39,012 nt of DNA from Paracoccaceae bacterium (GTDB taxonomy: Bacteria; Pseudomonadota; Alphaproteobacteria; Rhodobacterales; Rhodobacteraceae). How positions within the stretch are numbered: the first letter of the stretch is position 1; each line of letters opens with the position of its first letter. Under the pieces are notes generated by a model that searched no databases, had not been told where the DNA came from, and worked only from the letters and a program-made list of their open reading frames with translations. The stretch covers positions 1 to 39,012 of the forward strand of contig JACONJ010000006.1 of assembly GCA_014323785.1 (NCBI GenBank). The letters are read 5' to 3'. The position numbers were made by a program, and so were the translations under genes. Shown in pieces: positions 15,159-23,871 of this stretch.

Positions 15159-16178
15159 CTATTCCCAACCGGCGGCGTTCAGCACATCGACGGCGGCGTC
15201 AACATTGTTGGCGATGTCAGCCAGGCTGATCGTGTCCGGGCGGAAGATGCCGAGCGCGGCGACCGACGGGGCCAGACCCACACCGGGGACCGCCGGATAC
15301 TCATCATTACCGGACGAGAAGTAGTTCTGCGCCTGTGGCGAAGCCAGATACTCCAGGAACGTGATCGCGTTTTCACGGTTCGGTGCATGCGCCGCGACAC
15401 CACCACCCGAGATATTCATGTGGGCACCAGTGTCGTTCTGGTTTGGGAACACCCAGCCGATACCGGCCAGATCCTCCTGGGTCATTGTGCTGTCGCCCTT
15501 GCGCAGGGCACGGGCGTAGTAATAGGTGTTGGACATCGCAATATCGCATTCACCCGAAGCAATACCGCGCAGCTGGTCGGTATCGCCACCCTGCGGGTCG
15601 CGGGCGAAATTGCCCACAACGGCGGTGGCCCAGTCGGTTACTGCGTCCTGGCCAAGGTGGGCAACCAAAGCCGCAGTGATGTTCTGGGTATAAACATTGG
15701 TCGAAGACCGGATACATATCATTCCCGCATATTCGGTGCTGGCCAAATCCTGATAGGTCATCGGCGGGTTTTTGACGTCGTCGCGATCATAGAACAGGAT
15801 CCGTGCACGCTGGGAAAAGGCGAACCACCGGTTTTTATCATCCTGCAGATAGGCGGGAATGCTGCTTTCCAGCACATCGCTTCTGATCGGCTGAAGAAGT
15901 CCGAGGCCGGCAGCACGTGCCAGGCGCACGGTGTCAACGGTCAAGAAGACATCTGCAGGTGAGTTCTCACCTTCGGCGTCCATCCGCGCAATCAACTCAT
16001 CCGCATTACCTTCGATGCGATTGATGGTGATCCCGGTCAGCTCAGTGAAGTCGGAATACAACCGCTCATCCGTGTCATAGTGACGTGACGAGTAAAGGTT
16101 CAATTCCTGCGCCTGGGCGGCGGGCAGCACGTTCGCAGCAATGGTCGTGCAGAGAAGTACGGCAATCATACGGGGCAT
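15159..16178 (-). CDS. Iron(III) ABC transporter substrate-binding protein
   Basis: This is a periplasmic ferric-binding protein of the FbpA/FutA/IdiA family. Residues 1-23 are a signal peptide (hydrophobic 'MIAVLLCTTIAANVLPAAQA' type, cleavage before 'QELNLYSSRHYDTDERLY'). The 'LYSSRHYDTD' start is the family hallmark that supplies a metal ligand tyrosine; 'SNTYYYARAL' later carries the tyrosine cluster of the iron site. Total length is 339 residues. It points toward the permease gene at 13005, so the two are convergent and not in one operon, which is unusual for this transporter type. A good sigma-70-like promoter lies upstream. The downstream gap holds a hairpin. Substrate is inferred from family; other metals are possible. 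Confidence 0.9.
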   Translation of the reverse strand: MPRMIAVLLCTTIAANVLPAAQAQELNLYSSRHYDTDERLYSDFTELTGITINRIEGNADELIARMDAEGENSPADVFLTVDTVRLARAAGLGLLQPIRSDVLESSIPAYLQDDKNRWFAFSQRARILFYDRDDVKNPPMTYQDLASTEYAGMICIRSSTNVYTQNITAALVAHLGQDAVTDWATAVVGNFARDPQGGDTDQLRGIASGECDIAMSNTYYYARALRKGDSTMTQEDLAGIGWVFPNQNDTGAHMNISGGGVAAHAPNRENAITFLEYLASPQAQNYFSSGNDEYPAVPGVGLAPSVAALGIFRPDTISLADIANNVDAAVDVLNAAGWE

Positions 16179-16243
16179 AAGAGGTTCTCCATGTGAGCAG
16201 AAAATTGTCGTTGCCAGACCGGGAAACCCAGTCCGGTGCGATG

Positions 16244-16272
16244 ATTCAAACCCGGCAGACCTTGGTTGTCAA
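16244..16272 (-). promoter_or_regulatory. Sigma-70-like promoter for the iron-binding protein gene
   Basis: On the minus strand a perfect TTGACA lies at 16272-16267, followed by a 17-base spacer and TTGAAT at 16249-16244, which matches four of six bases of the -10 consensus. An AT-rich stretch lies just upstream at 16273-16300. The start codon is about 65 bases further on. Iron control by Irr, RirA or Fur-type regulators would be expected, but I cannot identify a clear binding box. Confidence 0.5.
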
Positions 16273-16377
16273 GAATATCCGACTAAAATTATCAGAAATT
16301 CAACGCGTGCGATCCCCCTTGCCATCCAGTACCTCGAAACGCAGCGTGTTTGGCAGCAATGCAGAGGGAGAACGACG

Positions 16378-17553
16378 GTGAAGGTTGGAATCTGTTTTTT
16401 GGTCATGGCCTATACGTTCAGCCAATTCTACCGGGCGTTCCTGGCGGTTCTGGCACCGGTCCTGGAGCAGGAGATTGGCGCGACAGCAGCGGATTTGGCG
16501 CGTGCCTCGGGTCTGTGGTTCGCCGCGTTTGCGCTGATGCAACTGCCCGTGGGCTGGGCACTGGACCGTCTGGGCCCCCGGCGCACAACGGCAGTTCTGT
16601 TCGGGGTTTGCGCCGCCGGGGGCGCGGCACTGTTCGCATTGGCCCAGGGGCCAGGCGCGATTCAACTGGCCATGACGCTGATCGGGATCGGCTGCGCACC
16701 AGTGTTAATGGCAAGTTATTTCATTTTCGCCCGCCAGTACCCATCTGCGGTGTTTGGCACCTTGGCTGGTCTGACCGTGGGGATCAGCTCTCTCGGCAAT
16801 ATCGCCAGTGCTTTGCCCATGGCCCTGGCGGTGGAAGCCTTCGGCTGGCGGGCAAGCGTTTGGGTGCTGGCGGCGGCGACGGCACTGATTGCGCTGGCGA
16901 TTGCCCGGCTGGTCAAAGACCCCGACGCACCGGACAGTCGTGCACAGGGCTCTCTGTTCGACATTCTTAAAACTCCCGCAATCTGGCTGATCCTGCCGAT
17001 GATGTTCGTCTCCTATGGCCCTACGGCAGGCATTCGGGGGCTGTGGATCACACCCTATATCTCGGACCGCTTTGACGCAGACCTGACACAGATTGGCAAC
17101 GCGACCTTGTTGATGAGCCTGGCAATGGTGGTCGGCAGCCTTGCCTACGGCCCTATGGACCGCCTGTTTGGCACTCGGAAATGGGTTATACTGGGCGGCA
17201 ATCTGGTGCTGGCGGGATTTTGCTTTGCTTTGTGGCTCCTGCCACCTGCTGACCTGAAAACGGCCACCGCCCTGTTCGTGGCCATCGGTCTGTTTGGCAG
17301 TTCATATCCCATGGTTATCGCCCACGGCCGCAGCTTCTTTCCACCGCATCTGATCGGGCGTGGGGTGACGCTATTGAACCTGTTCGGTATGGGCGGCGCG
17401 GGGGTTGTGCAATTCCTGAGTGCCCCGGCCTACCTGCAGCTTGCGGCCGTGCGCGGCCCGGCGGATGCCTACGGCATGCTCTTTGCAGTGTTCGGCCTGA
17501 TCATTCTGGTGGGGCTCACCGTTTACCTGTTTTCCGAAGACCGCACTGATTGA
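16378..17553 (+). CDS. MFS transporter
   Basis: This is a 391-residue inner-membrane carrier of the major facilitator superfamily with about 12 hydrophobic segments. 'ALDRLGPRRTTAVLFG' after the second segment is the conserved loop 2-3 motif. I chose GTG 16378 because it is preceded by AGAGGGAG at good distance and begins just before the first membrane segment ('VGICFLVMAYTFSQFYRAFL'); the longer frame upstream overlaps the divergent iron-protein gene. Substrate is not evident. The 'FSQFYRAFLAVLAPVL' start is typical of a group of alphaproteobacterial MFS proteins annotated loosely as nitrate/nitrite or organic-acid carriers, but I would not rely on that. It shares the promoter region with the iron-binding protein gene. 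Confidence 0.88.
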   Translation: MKVGICFLVMAYTFSQFYRAFLAVLAPVLEQEIGATAADLARASGLWFAAFALMQLPVGWALDRLGPRRTTAVLFGVCAAGGAALFALAQGPGAIQLAMTLIGIGCAPVLMASYFIFARQYPSAVFGTLAGLTVGISSLGNIASALPMALAVEAFGWRASVWVLAAATALIALAIARLVKDPDAPDSRAQGSLFDILKTPAIWLILPMMFVSYGPTAGIRGLWITPYISDRFDADLTQIGNATLLMSLAMVVGSLAYGPMDRLFGTRKWVILGGNLVLAGFCFALWLLPPADLKTATALFVAIGLFGSSYPMVIAHGRSFFPPHLIGRGVTLLNLFGMGGAGVVQFLSAPAYLQLAAVRGPADAYGMLFAVFGLIILVGLTVYLFSEDRTD

Positions 17554-17664
17554 CCCATTTACCACGGCGATGGGTCTCATTGCAAAACGCGATGTCATGG
17601 GCCCTTTCGCCAGCGGCCCCCTTGGCCTAAGAACCGCCCATCAAATTTCCAAAGGATAAGGATC

Positions 17665-18687
17665 ATGGGTTACAAAATTGTCGTCGCTGGCGCCACGGGC
17701 AATGTGGGCCGCGAAATGCTGAACATTCTGGCCGAACGCCAGTTCCCTGTTGATCAGATCGCGGTGCTGGCCAGCCGCAAATCCCTTGGCACTGAATGCA
17801 CTTATGGCGATGAAATACTGACCACAAAGAATCTGGACACGTTCGATTTTTCCGGGTGGGACATCGCCCTCTTTGCCATCGGGTCCGAGGCAACGGCAAA
17901 ACACGCGCCCAGGGCAGCTGGGGCGGGCTGCGTTGTGATCGATAACTCATCGCTCTACCGGTATGAGCCGGACATCCCCCTTGTCGTGCCAGAGGTGAAC
18001 CCCGAAGCCGTGGACAGTTACGCCAGGCGCAACATCATCGCGAATCCCAACTGCTCGACCGCGCAGATGGTGGTGGCCCTGAAACCCCTTCATGACCGGG
18101 CGCGGATCAAACGCGTGGTCGTATCAACCTATCAATCCGTCTCGGGTGCAGGCAGGGAAGGCATGGATGAACTGTGGAACCAGACTAAGGGCATGTATGT
18201 ACCAGGCCAAGAGGTCGCGCCCGCGACATTCCAGAAGCAGATCGCGTTCAACGTCATCCCCCATATCGACACGTTCATGGAGGACGGATCCACCAGGGAA
18301 GAGTGGAAAATGGTGGTCGAGACGAAAAAGATCGTCGATCCGAACATCAAAGTCACGGCCACCTGTGTGCGCGTGCCCGTTTTCGTCGGCCATTCAGAGG
18401 CCGTGAATATCGATTTTGAGGATGCCCTTGATGAGGATGAAGCCCGCGATATCCTGCGGGAAGCACCAGGGATCATGGTGGTGGATAAGCGCGAGGATGG
18501 CGGTTATGTCACCCCTGTCGAATGCGTAGGCGATTACGTAACCTATATCAGCCGCATCCGGCAGGATTCGACAATCGGGAACGGGCTGAACCTGTGGTGC
18601 GTGTCCGACAACCTGCGCAAGGGCGCGGCCCTGAACACGGTACAGATTGCCGAGACCCTGGGCAAGCGCATGCTGAAAAAGGGTTGA
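17665..18687 (+). CDS. asd: Aspartate-semialdehyde dehydrogenase
   Basis: This enzyme reduces 4-aspartyl phosphate to aspartate semialdehyde with NADPH, at the branch to lysine, diaminopimelate, methionine and threonine. 'VVAGATGNVGREMLNIL' at the N-terminus is the NADP-binding Rossmann loop. 'ANPNCSTAQM' holds the catalytic cysteine at residue 130, 'SVSGAGREGMDEL' follows, and 'RVPVFVGHSEAVNI' carries substrate-binding residues. The 340-residue length is normal. The ribosome site AAGGATAAGG precedes the ATG closely. It stands alone between an MFS gene and the convergent urate genes. Confidence 0.96.
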   Translation: MGYKIVVAGATGNVGREMLNILAERQFPVDQIAVLASRKSLGTECTYGDEILTTKNLDTFDFSGWDIALFAIGSEATAKHAPRAAGAGCVVIDNSSLYRYEPDIPLVVPEVNPEAVDSYARRNIIANPNCSTAQMVVALKPLHDRARIKRVVVSTYQSVSGAGREGMDELWNQTKGMYVPGQEVAPATFQKQIAFNVIPHIDTFMEDGSTREEWKMVVETKKIVDPNIKVTATCVRVPVFVGHSEAVNIDFEDALDEDEARDILREAPGIMVVDKREDGGYVTPVECVGDYVTYISRIRQDSTIGNGLNLWCVSDNLRKGAALNTVQIAETLGKRMLKKG

Positions 18688-18712
18688 CCTCGACATGCGT
18701 TATTGAACAGCC

Positions 18713-18736
18713 CAACTCTGCTGCGGTGCGGAGTTG
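18713..18736 (+). terminator. Weak hairpin after asd
   Basis: CAACTC at 18713-18718 can pair with GAGTTG at 18731-18736 across a 12-base loop, about 25 bases after the asd stop and between convergent genes. There is no T-run and the stem is short, so a terminator role is only possible. Confidence 0.25.
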
Positions 18737-18866
18737 ACCATTGGAACCAGGGTGGTTTATGTGCCCAGGGCCAGAACCTGCGTGATCACCCAATCGTCCT
18801 GTGGCGGAACATGCACCGCGGCGGGCGTGCCCCGGTGCTGGCCATTCCGCTCTCCCCTTGCGGCAG

Positions 18867-20102
18867 TCACAGCGTCCCGCCCGTCACCGCACGATACCAC
18901 ACCCGAATCGCTGCACGCTCTGCCTCTTCCATGAAGCTGATATTGCCGGGCGGCATGGCGTGACTGACGCCGGACTGAAGGTAGATGGCGCGCGCCTGTG
19001 TAGCAATCGCGGCGTCGCTGTCAAGCATCACGCTCCTGGGGGCCACCGCGATGCCGTCCCAGAATACCTGTTGCGCATGGCACATGGAACAGCGACCGAG
19101 GACGATATTGGCGACATCCGGAAAATCCGCATGGGCGGCGAAACGCGCGGCACCAGGTGTCAGCTGCGTCTCTTCAAGCGGCGTGTCCTCTTGCATCAAG
19201 GGCAGCACTGACAGCCAGACAATCACCGCGAAAATCGCGGTCGTCGCCCCCCAGGTCCACCATTTCATCCCCCCCCGCGCATGCATGGTGTTGAAGAAAT
19301 GCCGGATCGTCACGCCCATCAGAAATACCAGGCTTGCGATCAGCCAGTTCCACTTGCCAGCGAAGGCCAGAGGATAATGATTCGACAGCATCAGGAAGAT
19401 GACCGGCAAGGTCAGATAGTTGTTGTGGGTTGAACGCAGCTTGGCGATTTTGCCGTACGTCGCATCCGGTGTACGCCCGGCCTTTAAGTCCGCCACCACG
19501 ATTTTCTGGTTCGGGATGATGATCAGCGCGACATTCGCTGTCATGATCGTGGCCGTAAAGGCCCCAAGGTGCAGCAGTGCCGCGCGGCCCGAAAACACCT
19601 GCGTGTAACCCCAGGACATGACGATTAGAAGCCCAAAGAAAAGCAGCATCAAAGCCGTAGGGTTCTTGCCCAAGGGGGATTTGCACAGCATGTCATAGAC
19701 GACCCACCCGACCACCAAGGACATGGCCGAGATCGTGATCGCCTGCCACGTCGTCAACTCCATCACCGTCCAATCGATCAGGTAAAGTTCCGCCCCCATC
19801 CAGTAAAGCACGATCAGAAGTGCCATGCCCGACAGCCAGGTTGCGTAGCTTTCCCATTTGAACCAGGTCAGATGCTCCGGCAGTGCTTCGGGCGCGACCA
19901 TGTACTTCTGGATATGGTAAAAACCGCCACCATGAACCTGCCACTCCTCTCCATCGGCACCGGAGGCGGGGCGCGGCTTTCGCTTCAATCCCAGATCGAG
20001 TGCGATGAAGTAGAAACTGGATCCGATCCAGGCAATCGCGGTGATCACATGCAGCCACCTGACGGCAAATTCCGCCCAATGAAGAAGAATTGTGGTGTCC
20101 AA
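18867..20102 (-). CDS. puuD: Membrane urate hydroxylase with cytochrome c domain (PuuD)
   Basis: PuuD oxidises urate to 5-hydroxyisourate and passes electrons to the respiratory chain instead of oxygen. The first 300 residues form about eight transmembrane helices of the DUF989 type: 'RWLHVITAIAWIGSSFYF' is the first, with likely haem-ligating histidines, and 'STHNNYLTLPVIFLMLSNHYP' is a conserved inner stretch. The C-terminal periplasmic domain has a single c-type haem site, C338-S-M-C341-H342 ('GRCSMCHAQ'), and a later methionine in 'SHAMPPGNISFMEE' as a candidate axial ligand. Total 411 residues. On the same strand uraH lies 255 bp upstream, supplying the next enzyme. Further purine genes run divergently from 20849. 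Confidence 0.95.
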   Translation of the reverse strand: MDTTILLHWAEFAVRWLHVITAIAWIGSSFYFIALDLGLKRKPRPASGADGEEWQVHGGGFYHIQKYMVAPEALPEHLTWFKWESYATWLSGMALLIVLYWMGAELYLIDWTVMELTTWQAITISAMSLVVGWVVYDMLCKSPLGKNPTALMLLFFGLLIVMSWGYTQVFSGRAALLHLGAFTATIMTANVALIIIPNQKIVVADLKAGRTPDATYGKIAKLRSTHNNYLTLPVIFLMLSNHYPLAFAGKWNWLIASLVFLMGVTIRHFFNTMHARGGMKWWTWGATTAIFAVIVWLSVLPLMQEDTPLEETQLTPGAARFAAHADFPDVANIVLGRCSMCHAQQVFWDGIAVAPRSVMLDSDAAIATQARAIYLQSGVSHAMPPGNISFMEEAERAAIRVWYRAVTGGTL

Positions 20103-20242
20103 GATGGCCCCCTCTGTTCTGTCATGACCTCAACCCGGCCAGATCAGCACAATTTCATTCGCAACGGCAACCACTGGCCCTGCTTTTGCCCATATTTTCA
20201 CAGGGTGCCGCGGCTGGCTGTAGCGGAGGTGCAGAAGGGGCA

Positions 20243-20357
20243 ATGCCTGTCTTCGGCACCAATGATTCGGAAACACTGGCCAGCATCGCCAACCCGGATT
20301 TCATCTCACATCCTGATGGCAGTGCCACGCCGAACGGCGGCAATGTTTCAGGCCGGT
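20243..20357 (+). pseudogene. Possible 5' remnant of an RTX-like gene
   Basis: Between puuD and uraH, on the opposite strand, an ATG at 20243 has a very good ribosome site (AGAAGGGGC) and the peptide begins 'MPVFGTNDSETLASIANP', reminiscent of the N-terminal start of RTX or calcium-binding repeat proteins (FGT.dgDETL). The frame stays open to 20497 but beyond about 20357 it is antisense to uraH, so it has no natural end. It could be the start of a lost gene left behind by rearrangement, or a chance match. It fills an unusually large gap between two genes of one pathway. Confidence 0.25.
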
Positions 20358-20714
20358 TCAACTGCCCCGATAGGTTGAATAGCCGTAGGGTGAAAGGAGG
20401 AGCGGCACATGGTAATGGGCGGCTTTGGCCATACCGAAACGGATCGGAATTTGGTCCAGGAACAGAGTTTCGGTTCCCGCCTGCCCGGTGGCTTTGAGAT
20501 AGTCGCCAGCGAAGAAGACCAGCTCATACTGGCCAGTTGTGAACACATCAGCTGGCAGAATCGGCTGATCGGTTCGGCCATCAGCGTTGGTCACGGCCCT
20601 GGCAATCTTGCGATGGTCATTGCCCGAGACGCGATAGAGCACGATCTTCACACCCCCGGCGGGGACGCCACGGGCCGTGTCAAGCACATGTGTGGTCAAG
20701 AATCCATTAGGCAT
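20358..20714 (-). CDS. uraH: 5-hydroxyisourate hydrolase (transthyretin-like)
   Basis: This enzyme hydrolyses 5-hydroxyisourate, the PuuD product, to OHCU. The N-terminus 'GFLTTHVLDTARGVPA' holds the catalytic histidine, 'VTNADGRTDQPIL' the arginine, 'HYHVPLLLSPYGYSTYRGS' the second histidine and the diagnostic C-terminal YRGS. I chose ATG 20714 because AAGGAGGT sits directly upstream, and 'MPNGFLTTHVLD' is the normal start; this gives 118 residues. ATG 20717 and ATG 20735 are in frame, but 20735 lies upstream of the ribosome site. The enzyme is cytoplasmic here: I see no signal peptide. Confidence 0.95.
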   Translation of the reverse strand: MPNGFLTTHVLDTARGVPAGGVKIVLYRVSGNDHRKIARAVTNADGRTDQPILPADVFTTGQYELVFFAGDYLKATGQAGTETLFLDQIPIRFGMAKAAHYHVPLLLSPYGYSTYRGS

Positions 20715-20848
20715 CATACCTCCTTCACTTGTCATTGCGGCATTTCAATCATTTTTGCCTGAGTCCGCAAGCCATAACCCCCGTCCCTCTTGCCTTCGGA
20801 CCAGTTTACGGCATAAACAAGCGGCTTCTGTTGGTTTTGAGGGTTCCA

Positions 20849-22300
20849 ATGGCCAATCCGCCGCCGCGCTACCCGCGGGACATGCATGGGTATGGTGCAA
20901 CACCACCGCAGGCCAACTGGCCCGGCGGGGCGAAACTGGCCATCCAGATTGTATTGAATTATGAGGAAGGTGGCGAAAACAACGTCCTGCATGGCGATGC
21001 GGCGTCCGAGGCGTTCCTGTCGGAAATTGTAGGCGCACATCCCTGGCCGGGCCAACGCCACTGGAACAAGGAAAGCCTTTACGAATATGGTGCACGGGCC
21101 GGGTTCTGGCGACTTCACCGGCTGTTCACCGAAATGGCACTGCCAGTCACGGTTTACGGTGTGGCAACCGCACTGGCCCGGTCCCCCGCACAAGTGGCTG
21201 CGATGAAGGATGCGGGTTGGGAGATTGCCAGCCACGGGCTGAAATGGATCGATTACAAGGATTTCAGCCCCGAGGATGAACGCGCCCATATGGAGGAGGC
21301 GATCCGCCTGCATACTGAAGTGGTGGGGGAACGGCCGCGCGGCTGGTACACGGGGCGATGCAGCGAATACACTGTGAAACTGGCCGCAGCAGAGGGTGGC
21401 TTCGACTATGTTGCGGATAGTTATGCCGATGATCTGCCCTATTGGGTCCGATTCGATGAGCGTAATCAGTTGATCATACCCTACACGCTTGATGCCAACG
21501 ATATGCGCTTTGCCACGGTCCAGGGGTTTAATGCGGGTGAACAATTCGAAAGCTATATGCGTGACAGCTTCGACGCACTTTATGCCGAGGGGCAGGCGGG
21601 CGCACCAAAGATGCTGTCAATTGGCCTGCATTGCCGTTTGATTGGGCGACCCGGGCGTATCATGGCACTGCGACGGTTCCTGGATTATGCCCAGGGTCAT
21701 GCGGACATCTGGTTCGCACGTCGACGTGACATTGCCAGGCATTGGGCCCAAACCCACCCAGCATGCGGGACTAATGAAATCCCATCAAAGATGGAAAAAG
21801 CCGCCTTTGTCAATGCCTACGGGTCGATCTTTGAGCATTCGCCCTGGGTAGCCGAGCGTGCCTTTGAGCTGGAGCTGGGCCCGGCCCATGACAATGCCGA
21901 GGGGTTGACAAACGCACTTTGCCGCGCCTTCCGTGCGGGATCGCGGGACGCGCGGCTTTCGGTTCTGCGCACCCATCCCGACCTGGCGGGCAAGCTGGCC
22001 CTGGCCAAACGGCTGACGGCGGACAGCACAGCGGAACAGGCCAGTGCGGGCCTTGACGCCCTGACCGATGCGGAGCGTAACACCTTCACCCGACTCAACA
22101 GTACCTATACCGAAAAGCACGGCTTTCCTTTCATTATCGCCGTGCGCGATCACACCAAGGCCACGATCCTCACCGCGTTTGAACGGCGGATCGCTAACGA
22201 CACCGAGGCGGAATTTGCCGAGGCCTGCGCCCAGGTGGAGCGTATCGCCTATCACCGGCTTGCCACCCTACTGCCACGAGACGCTTATGCCCAGCATTGA
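20849..22300 (+). CDS. puuE: Fused allantoinase (PuuE) and OHCU decarboxylase (UraD)
   Basis: Two consecutive purine enzymes are joined in one 483-residue chain. Residues about 1-305 are the cofactor-independent allantoinase of the polysaccharide-deacetylase fold: 'YPRDMHGYGATPPQANWP', 'IASHGLKWIDY' and 'LSIGLHCRLIGRPGR' are typical PuuE stretches. Residues about 318-483 are 2-oxo-4-hydroxy-4-carboxy-5-ureidoimidazoline decarboxylase: 'RTHPDLAGKLALAKRLT' and 'KHGFPFIIAVRD' are its signatures. The order of catalysis is reverse: UraD makes S-allantoin, which PuuE opens to allantoate. I chose ATG 20849 because GAGGG precedes it and the conserved allantoinase sequence starts there. The 3' end overlaps alc by 14 bp, so alc and allA are in the same operon. 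Confidence 0.94.
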   Translation: MANPPPRYPRDMHGYGATPPQANWPGGAKLAIQIVLNYEEGGENNVLHGDAASEAFLSEIVGAHPWPGQRHWNKESLYEYGARAGFWRLHRLFTEMALPVTVYGVATALARSPAQVAAMKDAGWEIASHGLKWIDYKDFSPEDERAHMEEAIRLHTEVVGERPRGWYTGRCSEYTVKLAAAEGGFDYVADSYADDLPYWVRFDERNQLIIPYTLDANDMRFATVQGFNAGEQFESYMRDSFDALYAEGQAGAPKMLSIGLHCRLIGRPGRIMALRRFLDYAQGHADIWFARRRDIARHWAQTHPACGTNEIPSKMEKAAFVNAYGSIFEHSPWVAERAFELELGPAHDNAEGLTNALCRAFRAGSRDARLSVLRTHPDLAGKLALAKRLTADSTAEQASAGLDALTDAERNTFTRLNSTYTEKHGFPFIIAVRDHTKATILTAFERRIANDTEAEFAEACAQVERIAYHRLATLLPRDAYAQH

Positions 22301-23306
22301 ACGCCTGAACCCGGATTTGCCGATGTTCGCCCGTACCGGAATCAACCTTGCCTCTGCCGGTTTGGGGGCAAAGCCGATTTTGGCCACCGATGAGTTCTTC
22401 GCGCCCCTGGAACGGATGCTGCAAGACAGTGCTCCGGTGTTCGTCGAGGGCAAGTTTGACGATCACGGCAAATGGATGGACGGGTGGGAGACGCGGCGTC
22501 GCCGTGATCGCGGGAATGACCATGCGATCATCAGGTTAGCGGGGCCGGGGCGGATCACGGGCTTTGATGTGGATACCAGCCATTTCACCGGAAACTACGC
22601 GCCCGCCTGTATGATCGAAGCCTGTTCGCATCACGGCGGCATTCCGCCCGAGGGCACAAACTGGGTTCCGATCCTGCGCCACAGCCCGCTTGGCCCGTCT
22701 GACCACCACTACTTTAACTGCGAAAACTCCGAAAGCTGGACCCATCTGAAGATCAACATTTATCCTGATGGCGGTATCGCCCGGCTGCGGGCCTATGGGG
22801 TGCCGGAGCATGGTAAAACCAGTGCCAAAGGGGAAATCGACCTGGCTGCTGCGCTGAATGGCGGGCGGATTCTGGCCTTTTCAGACGCGCATTATGGCGA
22901 CTGCAGGCGTCTTCTGGCCCCGGGGCGCGGGATCAACATGGGCGATGGTTGGGAAACCCGCCGCCGCCGCGAACCGGGTTATGACTGGATTGTCATCGCG
23001 CTTGGCGTGCGTGGCCTCGTTGAAAAGGCCGTGATTGATACCGCGCATTTCAAGGGCAACTTCCCCGACAGTGCCTCGATCCAGGCCGCCGACCTGCAAA
23101 GATTCGGTGAGGGACTGACCGACGCGTTGATCACGGACTCGATGTTCTGGGCCGAGCTGCTGCCGCGCCAATCCCTGAAACCGGACCAGGAACATGCCTA
23201 TCGCGGTGAATTGGTCAGGCATGGCACGGTCACACATGTGCGGTTTAACATCTACCCCGATGGCGGCGTGTCGCGCCTGCGCCTTTTCGGCACCCCGACG
23301 CCATGA
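22287..23306 (+). CDS. alc: Allantoicase
   Basis: Allantoicase splits allantoate into ureidoglycolate and urea. The 339 residues are two repeats of a jelly-roll domain of about 160 residues each. The repeat is easily seen: 'GKWMDGWETRRRRD' and 'GDGWETRRRREPGYDW', 'VDTSHFTGNYAPA' and 'IDTAHFKGNFPDSA', 'HLKINIYPDGGIARLRAYG' and 'VRFNIYPDGGVSRLRLFG'. ATG 22287 starts inside the preceding gene and gives the conserved N-terminus; the frame further upstream is antisense-like. The stop overlaps the allA ATG (ATGA). The urea released presumably goes to a urease elsewhere in the genome. Confidence 0.96.
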   Translation: MPSIERLNPDLPMFARTGINLASAGLGAKPILATDEFFAPLERMLQDSAPVFVEGKFDDHGKWMDGWETRRRRDRGNDHAIIRLAGPGRITGFDVDTSHFTGNYAPACMIEACSHHGGIPPEGTNWVPILRHSPLGPSDHHYFNCENSESWTHLKINIYPDGGIARLRAYGVPEHGKTSAKGEIDLAAALNGGRILAFSDAHYGDCRRLLAPGRGINMGDGWETRRRREPGYDWIVIALGVRGLVEKAVIDTAHFKGNFPDSASIQAADLQRFGEGLTDALITDSMFWAELLPRQSLKPDQEHAYRGELVRHGTVTHVRFNIYPDGGVSRLRLFGTPTP

Positions 23307-23797
23307 AAGTGATTCCCGCGGTCCCCCTGACTGCCGGGGCATTCGCCCCTTTCGGTGAGGTGCTGGAGGCTGCGGGTACGCCTGATCTGTTGATCAACCA
23401 GGGCAAATGCGCACGCTATCACGACCGCGCCAATCTTCATTTCAGCGACGGGCGGGCGGGCCTTAGCCTTTTCAAGGCTGCACCACGCAGCCTGCCTTAC
23501 CGCCTGGAGATGTTAGAGCGGCATCCCCTGGGATCTCAAGCCTTCCTGCCGATGACCGAACACCCCTTTCTGGTCATCGTTGCCCCCGACAGGGGCGGGT
23601 GCCCGGGCACTCCGCGCGCGTTTCTTACCGCACCGTGCCAGGGCGTGAACTTCGCGCACGGAACATGGCATGGGGTGCTGACACCGTTACACGCCCCAGG
23701 GCTGTTCGCCGTGGTTGACCGCATTGGCGAAGGGAACAACCTGGAGGAGCATTTTCTGCCTGAACCGGCCACAATTACACATCCATCGGGCGATTAG
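23303..23797 (+). CDS. allA: Ureidoglycolate lyase
   Basis: This enzyme cleaves ureidoglycolate to glyoxylate and urea, the last step of the urate route in this window. The 164-residue protein is a cupin-like AllA: 'FAPFGEVLEAAG' at the N-terminus, 'ARYHDRANLHF', 'LERHPLGSQAFLPM', and 'GVNFAHGTWHGVLTPL' are characteristic, the last including metal or substrate-binding histidines. Its ATG overlaps the alc stop by four bases. The TRAP binding-protein gene starts 75 bp downstream with its own strong ribosome site, so the operon may continue through the transporter. Confidence 0.95.
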   Translation: MKVIPAVPLTAGAFAPFGEVLEAAGTPDLLINQGKCARYHDRANLHFSDGRAGLSLFKAAPRSLPYRLEMLERHPLGSQAFLPMTEHPFLVIVAPDRGGCPGTPRAFLTAPCQGVNFAHGTWHGVLTPLHAPGLFAVVDRIGEGNNLEEHFLPEPATITHPSGD

Positions 23798-23871
23798 CCC
23801 TTGCCGTGCCCCTCCCCGTTGCCTATTCTGTCAAATCAAGCGGGACTGGACCCCGCAAACGGGAGGTAGCA

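Noticed and set aside
16141-16377. Upstream extension of the MFS gene
   Set aside because: It overlaps the signal peptide region and promoter of the divergent iron-binding protein gene; GTG 16378 has a strong ribosome site.
18757-18870. 37-codon frame on the minus strand starting GTGA-coupled at the puuD stop, ending 'DDWVITQVLALGT'
   Set aside because: The coupling and GC-rich codons look coding-like, but the peptide has no recognisable pattern and is short enough to be chance.
20155-20361. Minus-strand frame beginning TTGA-coupled after uraH
   Set aside because: Low-complexity Pro/Ala/Ser composition, TTG start and no recognisable motif.
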